A stretch of DNA of 11,550 nucleotides from JBELMB01 sp042088665 (GTDB taxonomy: Bacteria; Pseudomonadota; Alphaproteobacteria; Rhodobacterales; Rhodobacteraceae). A program made the translations under genes and the position numbers. The stretch covers positions 1 to 11,550 of the forward strand of contig JBELMB010000162.1 in NCBI GenBank assembly GCA_042088665.1, written 5' to 3'. Of this stretch, positions 5,817 through 11,032 are shown one piece after another. Numbering within the stretch: the first letter of the stretch is position 1; each line of letters begins with the position of its first letter. A model generated the notes under the pieces. It saw nothing but the letters and a program-made list of their open reading frames with translations, made no database searches and was not told the origin of the DNA.

Positions 5817-7311
5817 GTCTGACACGTCAAAAGCTCCCTGGTTGACGATCATCGGTCTTGGCGAGGATGGCCGCGGCGGTCTGTGCGCCGCGGCGCGCGC
5901 CGCGCTGGACGCCGCCCCGGTGGTGTTCGGCGCGCCACGCCATCTCGCGCTTCTGGGCGAGCAAGCGACAGAGATCAAGCCCGCGTTGCCGCGCGGGCCG
6001 GAAACCGCGTCGGGGCCGAGCGGCGCACAGGCCAAAGGGCCGGATCGCGAGCAGACCGCTGTCTCCGGGGAGGGACAGGCGGGTGAGGCTCTGCCGTGGC
6101 AGTCCAGCGGCTCCCGAACAGAACCGCTTCGCGACCCGCGTGAGGAGCCGATTGCTGTGCTCCCAGCAGAGCGTGTTGATGTGTCTTCTGCAGGGCAGGT
6201 TGCTGTGCCACGCGAGGGGCAAGTCAGCGTGCCCCGTAAGGGGCAAGTCAGCGTGCCCCGTAAGGGGCAACAGCAAGTGCCCTGGCCAGTGCCCTTCGCC
6301 GATGGTCTGCCGCTGGTGATGGCGCGGCAGGGGCAGCCGACCGTGGTGCTGGCCTCTGGTGACCCCTTCTGGTTCGGCGCGGGCAGCCGTATCACCGCGG
6401 ATCTCGCGCCGGGGGAATGGCGTGCGTTTCCCGGCCTGTCCAGTTTCGCGCTGGCCGCGGCGCGCCTTGGCTGGCGCATGGAAGAGACCCGCTGCCTTGG
6501 TCTGCATGCGGCGCCGCTGTCGCGCCTGCGCCCGCATCTTGCGCCGGGGCGGCAGGTGATCGTGACGCTGCGCGATGGCGCGGCGGTGGCGGATCTGGCG
6601 CAATACCTCGATGCGACCGGCTTTGGCGCGACGGTGATGCATGTCCTTGAGGCGCTTGGCGGTCCGCGGGAGCGCAGCCGGAGCCTGCCGGCAAGAGCCT
6701 GCACGCTGGCGGATGTGCAGCATCCGGTGGTTGTTGCGCTGGCCCCCGAAGGCCCGGCGCTGTCTTTGGCCGCGGGGCGGGACGACAGGCATTTCGATCA
6801 CGACGGACAGATCACGAAACGCCCGGTCCGCGCCCTGACGCTCTCGGCGCTGGCGCCCCGCCCGGGGGAGCACCTTTGGGACATCGGCGGTGGCTCTGGC
6901 TCGGTGGCGATCGAATGGTTGCTCTGCGACCCAAGCCTGCGCGCGACTTGTGTCGAGCGGGATCCGGCGCGCGCGGCCCGGATCCGCGAGAACGCCGCCC
7001 GCCTCGGCGTGGACCGGCTGGAGGTGGTCGAGGGCACGGCCCCGGGCGCGCTGGTGGCGCTGGACACACCGCAGGCGATCTTTGTCGGGGGCGGGCTCTC
7101 TGCGACGCTGCTGGATGCCCTGTCAGGACAGAGCGGCGCGCGGCTTGTGGTCAACGCCGTTACCCTCGAAAGCGAGGCCCTGCTGACCCGGGCGCAGGCG
7201 GTGCAGGGAGGGACCCTGATGCGGTTCGACCTGTCCGAAGCCGTGCCCATCGGTCCGCGCCGCGGCTGGCAGGCGCGCTATCCCATCACACAATGGAGCG
7301 TGACGCTGTGA
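5815..7311 (+). CDS. cobL: Precorrin-6B C5,15-methyltransferase (decarboxylating) CobL, CbiE-CbiT fusion with large insertion
   Basis: CobL methylates C5 and C15 of precorrin-6B and decarboxylates the C12 acetate chain, giving precorrin-8X. The protein has 498 residues, against roughly 400-415 for usual CobL. The N-terminal CbiE domain begins LTIIGLGEDGRGGL (10-23) and FGAPRHLALLG (38-48). It resumes at PWPVPFADGLPL (156-167) with LASGDPFWFGAG (179-190). The C-terminal CbiT domain starts near HDGQITKRPVRALTLSAL (329-346), and its SAM loop is WDIGGGSGSVAIEW (355-368). Between the two CbiE segments, residues about 50-153 look inserted. They are low in complexity, use less GC at third positions than the flanks, and hold three 8-residue repeats (127-150). 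The start overlaps the cobK start. The end overlaps cobE as GTGA (or by 19 bases if cobE starts at ATG 7293). Both domains look catalytically complete. Confidence 0.95.
   Translation: MSDTSKAPWLTIIGLGEDGRGGLCAAARAALDAAPVVFGAPRHLALLGEQATEIKPALPRGPETASGPSGAQAKGPDREQTAVSGEGQAGEALPWQSSGSRTEPLRDPREEPIAVLPAERVDVSSAGQVAVPREGQVSVPRKGQVSVPRKGQQQVPWPVPFADGLPLVMARQGQPTVVLASGDPFWFGAGSRITADLAPGEWRAFPGLSSFALAAARLGWRMEETRCLGLHAAPLSRLRPHLAPGRQVIVTLRDGAAVADLAQYLDATGFGATVMHVLEALGGPRERSRSLPARACTLADVQHPVVVALAPEGPALSLAAGRDDRHFDHDGQITKRPVRALTLSALAPRPGEHLWDIGGGSGSVAIEWLLCDPSLRATCVERDPARAARIRENAARLGVDRLEVVEGTAPGALVALDTPQAIFVGGGLSATLLDALSGQSGARLVVNAVTLESEALLTRAQAVQGGTLMRFDLSEAVPIGPRRGWQARYPITQWSVTL
6193..6264 (+). 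repeat. 24-base in-frame tandem repeat in cobL
   Basis: Three adjacent 24-base units run 6193-6216, 6217-6240 and 6241-6264. The last two are identical and encode GQVSVPRK. The first is a diverged copy encoding GQVAVPRE. A partial fourth copy starts at 6265 (GGGCAA) and fades into conserved CbiE sequence at PWPVPF. The tract codes for CobL residues 127-150 and sits at the 3' side of the larger insertion. The two identical copies suggest a recent duplication by slippage or unequal recombination. Confidence 0.93.
6206..6269 (+). other. Three evenly spaced GNRA-loop hairpins within the cobL repeat
   Basis: Each repeat junction forms a small inverted repeat with exactly 24-base spacing. At 6230-6245 and 6254-6269, TGCCCC and GGGGCA form a perfect 6-base stem closing a GTAA loop. 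At 6206-6221, TGCCAC and GGGGCA form the same stem with one mismatch and a GCGA loop. GTAA and GCGA both fit the stable GNRA tetraloop class in RNA. They lie inside the coding sequence. Any role in translation speed or mRNA folding is inference. Confidence 0.6.
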
Positions 7312-7910
7312 TCGTGGCGGGGTTCGGCTTTCGCAGCGGCGCCAGTGTCGCCAGCCTGCACGACGCATTGGCACGGGCGTCGCAGGGATTGGAGCAGGGA
7401 TTGGAGCAGGGATTGGGCCAGCAATATCGGCTGGGATCTGGCCAAGGATCTGGCCAAGGATCTGGCCAAGGATCTGGCCAAGGATCTGGGCAGGGCGACG
7501 ACAGGGCCTCGCCCGAAGGCCCGCCAGAGGGCGCGACACCGCACTGCTCGCCCTTACCTGTGTCGGGGGCGCTGCGCCCGGCAGTCCTCGTGACCCTCGA
7601 CGACAAGGCGCGGACACCGGTGTTTCGCCACTTTGCCAAGGCCCTCGGGTTGGAGCCGTACGGCGTGCCGCCAGAGGCCGTGGCGGGCATCGACACGCCC
7701 ACGCGGTCCTTGGCCTCGCAACTGGCTCGCGGGACAGGTTCGGTTGCCGAAGCCACGGCCTTGGCGGCGGCAGGCCCCGGTGCGCGGCTGCTTGCACCCC
7801 GCGCCATCTCGGAGGACAAGCAGGCGGTCTGTGCCCTTGCTCTCCCGCAGGGAGATATTGGGAGTGCAGCGCCCCGCGCCTCTCTGGCCGTTTCAGGAAA
7901 GCTGACATGA
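7308..7910 (+). CDS. cobE: Cobalamin biosynthesis accessory protein CobE (CbiG C-terminal-like) with repeat insertion
   Basis: CobE belongs to the family related to the C-terminal domain of CbiG. It is needed for aerobic B12 synthesis in vivo, but its precise chemical role is not settled. The N-terminus IVAGFGFRSGASVASLHDAL (2-21) and the C-terminal part, with GTGSVAEATALAAAGPGARL (142-161) followed by a conserved-looking APRAISEDKQAVCALAL, match the family. I chose GTG at 7308: it overlaps the cobL stop as GTGA and has GGAG at 7295-7298 nine bases before it. An ATG at 7293 adds five residues but lacks a ribosome binding site. At 200 residues it is longer than usual CobE (about 120-155). The excess is a low-complexity stretch at about 26-90 containing nine 4-residue periods (27-62). 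It overlaps the cobM start by 4 bases. Confidence 0.87.
   Translation: MIVAGFGFRSGASVASLHDALARASQGLEQGLEQGLGQQYRLGSGQGSGQGSGQGSGQGSGQGDDRASPEGPPEGATPHCSPLPVSGALRPAVLVTLDDKARTPVFRHFAKALGLEPYGVPPEAVAGIDTPTRSLASQLARGTGSVAEATALAAAGPGARLLAPRAISEDKQAVCALALPQGDIGSAAPRASLAVSGKLT
7386..7493 (+). repeat. 12-base in-frame tandem repeat in cobE
   Basis: This is a 108-base tract of nine 12-base periods. Units at 7386 and 7398 are GGATTGGAGCAG (GLEQ), and the unit at 7410 is GGATTGGGCCAG (GLGQ). A diverged period at 7422 encodes QYRL. Four perfect copies of GGATCTGGCCAA (GSGQ) follow at 7434, 7446, 7458 and 7470. The last, at 7482, is GGATCTGGGCAG. The GLGQ unit looks like an intermediate between the two types. 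The tract encodes CobE residues 27-62 and stays in frame throughout. The second unit type carries the self-complementary TGGCCA. Confidence 0.95.
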
Positions 7911-8707
7911 CCGTGCATTTCATCGGCGCCGGCCCCGGCGCACCTGACCTGTTGACGCTGCGCGGGCGCGACCTGATCGCGGCCTGCCCGGTCTGCCTTT
8001 ATGCCGGGTCACTGGTGCCGGAACCGGTGCTGGACCATTGCCCCGAGGGCGCGCGGATCGTGAACACCGCGCCGCTGGATCTGGACGCGATCATCGCCGA
8101 GATCGAGACCGCCCATGCGCAGGGCAAGGACGTGGCGCGGTTGCATTCCGGTGATCTGTCGGTCTGGTCGGCCATGGGCGAACAACTGCGCCGTCTCAAG
8201 GCGCTGGACATTCCTTTCACCGTGACGCCCGGCGTGCCCTCCTTTGCGGCCGCAGCCGCGGCTTTGGGCAGCGAACTGACCTTGCCGGGACTGGCGCAAT
8301 CGGTGGTGCTGACACGCACGCCCGGGCGCGCGACCTCGATGCCCGAGGGCGAGCGGCTCGACCGCTTTGCCGCCACTGGTGCGACGCTTGCGATCCACCT
8401 GTCGATCCAGAATCTGCCAAGGGTGGTGGCCGATCTCGTGCCACACTACGGCGCGGATTGCCCGGCGGCGGTGGTGTTTCGCGCCAGCTGGCCGGACCAG
8501 CGGATCATCCGCGCGTCTTTGTCCGCGCTCGAAGCGGCGGTCGACGGGGGCATCACCCGCACCGCGCTGATCCTCGTGGGTCCGGCGCTCGCGGCAGAGG
8601 GCTTTGACGAGAGCTGCCTTTACGCGTCAAGCTATGACCGTCGCTACCGTCCGCAAAGCGCCCAGAGCCCATGGGCCTCCTGGCAGCCCGAGGATGACGC
8701 ACCATGA
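7907..8707 (+). CDS. cobM: Precorrin-4 C11-methyltransferase CobM
   Basis: CobM transfers a methyl group from SAM to C11 of precorrin-4, giving precorrin-5. The 266 residues are close to family length. Motifs are FIGAGPGAPDLLTLRGRDLI (5-24), YAGSLVPE (32-39), ARLHSGDLSVWSAMGEQ (77-93), TPGVPSFAAAAAALGSELTL (107-126) and the tail LYASSYDRRYR. The YAGS and HSGDLSxW signatures distinguish CobM/CbiF from the other tetrapyrrole methylases here. The ATG at 7907 overlaps the cobE stop and has AGGA at 7895-7898 eight bases upstream. A 25-base spacer separates its stop from the preferred cobB start. No anomalies are seen. Confidence 0.97.
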   Translation: MTVHFIGAGPGAPDLLTLRGRDLIAACPVCLYAGSLVPEPVLDHCPEGARIVNTAPLDLDAIIAEIETAHAQGKDVARLHSGDLSVWSAMGEQLRRLKALDIPFTVTPGVPSFAAAAAALGSELTLPGLAQSVVLTRTPGRATSMPEGERLDRFAATGATLAIHLSIQNLPRVVADLVPHYGADCPAAVVFRASWPDQRIIRASLSALEAAVDGGITRTALILVGPALAAEGFDESCLYASSYDRRYRPQSAQSPWASWQPEDDAP

Positions 8708-8720
8708 CCCCACAACCGGG

Positions 8721-8726
8721 AAGGAG
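8721..8726 (+). promoter_or_regulatory. Strong Shine-Dalgarno site for cobB
   Basis: AAGGAG lies six bases before the ATG at 8733. It is the best ribosome binding site in the window and decides the cobB start over the in-frame upstream ATG at 8694, which would overlap cobM by 14 bases and add 13 non-conserved residues. cobB is also one of the few + strand genes not joined to its neighbour by a stop/start overlap. Confidence 0.75.
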
Positions 8727-8732
8727 CACGCC

Positions 8733-10043
8733 ATGCGCGGTGTGATGATTTCGGCGCCCGCCTCCGGCACGGGCAAGACCACGGTGATGCTGGGCCTCTT
8801 GCGGGCGCTGGCCGAGGACGGCCTGTCCGTCCAGCCGTTCAAATCCGGACCTGACTATATCGACCCGGCCTTTCACCGCGCCGCGGCGGGGCGGGCCTCG
8901 TTCAATCTGGACACTTGGGCGATGGATGCCCCCCTGCTGGACGCCCTGCAGGCGCAGGCCGCAGGGGCAGAGATCTGCGTGGGCGAAGGCTCCATGGGGC
9001 TCTTTGACGGGGTGGCCACCGCAGGGCAGTCCGGTTTCGGCTCCAGCGCGGAAACGGCGCTGCGCATGGGCTGGCCGGTGATCCTCGTCATCGACGTGGG
9101 TGGGCAGGCGCAATCCGCGGCCGCCACGGCGCTGGGCTTTCGCAGCTACCTGCCGGACCTGCCTTTTGCCGGGGTGATCCTGAACCGCGTCGCCTCGCCC
9201 CGCCACGAGCGCCTGACGCGGGTCGGCATGGACCGCGCGGGGATCCCGGTGCTGGGCAGCCTGCCGCGTCGCGGAGATCTCGCCCTGCCAGAGCGGCACC
9301 TTGGCCTTGTACAAGCGGTGGAACATCCCGATCTCGAAGAGGCCATCACCGGCTATGCCGCTTTCCTGCGCGCACATGTCGACCTCGATGCGATCAAGGC
9401 TGCGGCCAAGGGGACATCCGACACGCGGGGTCAAGGCCAATTGCCGCGCCCGCCGGCGCAACGCATTGCCCTTGCGCAGGACGCGGCGTTTTCCTTTACC
9501 TATCCCCACCTTCTGGCGGGATGGCGCGCCGCCGGGGCAGAGATCCTGCCCTTCTCGCCGCTGGCGGATGAGGCGCCGGATCCCGCGGCGGATCTGGTCT
9601 GGCTGCCGGGTGGTTATCCGGAACTGCACGCGGGCCGCCTGTCTGCGGCATCGTCGTTCCTCGCCGGGCTGCGGCAGCACGCCCAGACGCGGCCGGTGCA
9701 TGGCGAATGCGGTGGCTACATGGCGCTGGGCGCGGCCTTGATCGACAAATCCGGCACGCGACACGCCATGGCCGGCCTGCTTGGCCTCGTGACCAGCTAT
9801 GAAAAGCGCAAGTTCCATCTCGGCTATCGCCGCGCGGTCCTGCAGGTGCCTCTGCCGGGGTTCGCCCCGGGCCAGGCCCTGCGTGGGCACGAATTCCACT
9901 ACTCCACAATTCTCGACCAGCCGGACGCGCCGCTGGCCGATGTGTTTGACGCCGATGGCAATCCGGTGCCGGAAACCGGCTCGCATCGGGGGCAGGTCAG
10001 CGGCACCTTCTTCCATCTCATCACGGCCGAGGCCGGGGCATGA
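8733..10043 (+). CDS. cobB: Hydrogenobyrinic acid a,c-diamide synthase CobB
   Basis: CobB amidates the a and c acetate side chains of hydrogenobyrinic acid, using ATP and glutamine. The product is the substrate of the CobNST chelatase. The 436 residues match family length (about 434). The N-terminal dethiobiotin-synthetase-like ATPase domain shows the P-loop SAPASGTGKTTVM (7-19), KSGPDYIDPAFH (37-48) and GEGSMGLFDG (84-93). The C-terminal class I glutamine amidotransferase domain has LPGGYPEL, the nucleophile C326 in HGECGGYMALG, and H386/H389 in GHEFHYS near the end. The conserved SYEKRKFHLGYR precedes it. CbiA is the anaerobic homologue, but the aerobic neighbours favour CobB. The stop overlaps the cobA ATG by 4 bases. 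Confidence 0.97.
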   Translation: MRGVMISAPASGTGKTTVMLGLLRALAEDGLSVQPFKSGPDYIDPAFHRAAAGRASFNLDTWAMDAPLLDALQAQAAGAEICVGEGSMGLFDGVATAGQSGFGSSAETALRMGWPVILVIDVGGQAQSAAATALGFRSYLPDLPFAGVILNRVASPRHERLTRVGMDRAGIPVLGSLPRRGDLALPERHLGLVQAVEHPDLEEAITGYAAFLRAHVDLDAIKAAAKGTSDTRGQGQLPRPPAQRIALAQDAAFSFTYPHLLAGWRAAGAEILPFSPLADEAPDPAADLVWLPGGYPELHAGRLSAASSFLAGLRQHAQTRPVHGECGGYMALGAALIDKSGTRHAMAGLLGLVTSYEKRKFHLGYRRAVLQVPLPGFAPGQALRGHEFHYSTILDQPDAPLADVFDADGNPVPETGSHRGQVSGTFFHLITAEAGA

Positions 10044-10759
10044 GCGGGTTCGTCAGCTTTGTCGGCTCCGGTCCCGGCGATCCGGAACTGCTGACCCTCA
10101 AGGCGGTCGACCGGTTGAAACGCGCAGATGCGGTGCTGTTCGACGATCTGTCCTCGGGGCCGATCCTGTCACACGCGCGGTCGGGCGCCGACCTTGTGGG
10201 GGTGGGCAAACGCGCCGGGCGCGCGTCCCCCAAACAGCACCACGTCAGCCGTCTTCTGGTGGACTATGCCCAGATGGGCGGGCGCGTGGTGCGTCTGAAA
10301 TCCGGAGACGCAGGGCTGTTTGGCCGCCTCGAAGAAGAGCTGACCGCGCTCAAGGCGGCAGGCATTCCATATGAGATCGTCCCCGGTGTGCCATCTGCTT
10401 GCGCGGCCGCGGCTGCCGCAGGCATCCCGCTGACCCGGCGCCTGACCGCGCGGCGGGTGCAATTCGTCACCGGACATGATGCCGCCGGGCGCCTGCCGGA
10501 GGACCTTGACCTGCAGGCTCTGGCCGACCCCACGGCCTCCACCGTCGTGTTCATGGGCAAGGGCACCTTTCCCGCCCTCAGCGCCGCCCTCGTGGCGCGC
10601 GGGCTGAGCCCCGATACGCCCGCCGTGCTCGCCGAAGAGGTCAGTGGCCCCGGTCAGGCCATCCACCGCAGCACCGTGGCCGATCTGGCAAAGCGCCTGT
10701 CACATGAAAAAGGCACGAAACCCGCCCTGATCCTCTACGGCCCCCTCGCCGAAGCCTGA
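10040..10759 (+). CDS. cobA: Uroporphyrinogen-III C-methyltransferase CobA (SUMT)
   Basis: CobA methylates uroporphyrinogen III at C2 and C7 with SAM, giving precorrin-2, the entry point from heme and siroheme metabolism into the corrin branch. The 239 residues are a single methylase domain with no CysG-type oxidase/ferrochelatase domain. Motifs are VGSGPGDPELLTLKAVD (8-24), VGVGKRAGR (53-61), VRLKSGDAGLFGRLEEE (84-100), VPGVPSACAAAAAAGIPLTR (114-133), RVQFVTGH (139-146) and VFMGKG. The usual GGDPF of the SAM loop is replaced by SGDAG, a modest departure from classical SUMT. The ATG at 10040 overlaps the cobB stop and has GAGG at 10029-10032. After the stop comes the only sizeable gap in the window. 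Confidence 0.94.
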   Translation: MSGFVSFVGSGPGDPELLTLKAVDRLKRADAVLFDDLSSGPILSHARSGADLVGVGKRAGRASPKQHHVSRLLVDYAQMGGRVVRLKSGDAGLFGRLEEELTALKAAGIPYEIVPGVPSACAAAAAAGIPLTRRLTARRVQFVTGHDAAGRLPEDLDLQALADPTASTVVFMGKGTFPALSAALVARGLSPDTPAVLAEEVSGPGQAIHRSTVADLAKRLSHEKGTKPALILYGPLAEA

Positions 10760-11032
10760 CCAGATGGCGCGCCCAGTGGTATGTCCAGTGATGCGTGCAA
10801 TGGGGCGACTTGGCCCGGCGCGCAGCCGGACGATTGGCCAATCCACCCGAAACGCCGCCGCGCGGCAATACACCCGCCGGAACCGGCACATCGCCTCCAT
10901 CCAGCCCCCACAATAGCCAAAGCGCCCCGAGGGGCACGGCCACGACCGTTGACCTCCCGGCCACACGGGCCTAAGGCCATCCGCCAAACCAATGCGCCCC
11001 GCCTGCCAGCGGCGTGCGCCCGGAGCCGCGCC
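10760..11032. other. Intergenic gap between cobA and cobF
   Basis: These 273 bases hold no convincing gene. An open frame of 50 codons (10764-10916) is arginine-rich and has no ribosome binding site. Visible structures are CCGGC/GCCGG with a 5-base loop (10815-10829), a 12-base palindrome (10832-10843), and GCCCC-GA-GGGGC (10924-10935). None is followed by a T run, so I do not call a terminator. I looked for the conserved boxes of a cobalamin riboswitch on both strands and did not recognise them. A TTGACC at 10949-10954 is a possible -35 element, but the matching -10 region is poor. If cobF has its own promoter, it is probably here. Confidence 0.5.
10832..10843. repeat. 12-base perfect palindrome GATTGGCCAATC
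   Basis: GATTGGCCAATC is its own reverse complement and lies about 190 bases before the cobF start, in the only sizeable non-coding gap. Its A/T-flanked symmetry stands out in this GC-rich background and would suit a small dimeric DNA-binding protein. No regulator is encoded in the window, and no second copy is seen nearby, so operator function is speculative. Confidence 0.4.

Noticed and set aside
5826..6704. Long - strand open frame extending the cobK reading frame well upstream, antisense to cobL
   Set aside because: The extra sequence is low-complexity mirror coding of cobL in high-GC DNA. CobK family proteins begin close to the GGTTEA loop, and both CobL domains are conserved on the + strand.
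7386..7493. CRISPR array or iteron-type origin suggested by short tandem repeats
   Set aside because: The repeats are directly adjacent with no spacers, are in frame and lie inside cobE. No cas or replication gene is present.
8704..8745. Short open frame beginning with an ATGA overlap at the cobM stop
   Set aside because: It ends after 13 codons and only mimics the coupling pattern. cobB uses another frame with a strong ribosome binding site.
10815..10829. CCGGC/GCCGG inverted repeat as a terminator after cobA
   Set aside because: The stem is only 5 bases and no T-rich stretch follows, so it does not fit a rho-independent terminator.
10764..10916. Small + strand open frame of 50 codons in the cobA-cobF gap
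   Set aside because: There is no ribosome binding site, the composition is arginine-rich as expected from random GC-rich DNA, and no family is recognisable.
10949..10977. Possible promoter for cobF: TTGACC followed 17 bases later by TAAGGC
   Set aside because: The -35 match is good, but the -10 matches the consensus poorly. It is not enough to call a promoter from sequence alone.
10760..11032. Cobalamin riboswitch in the only sizeable non-coding gap
   Set aside because: I could not recognise the B12 box or the other conserved elements on either strand. A covariance-model search would be decisive.
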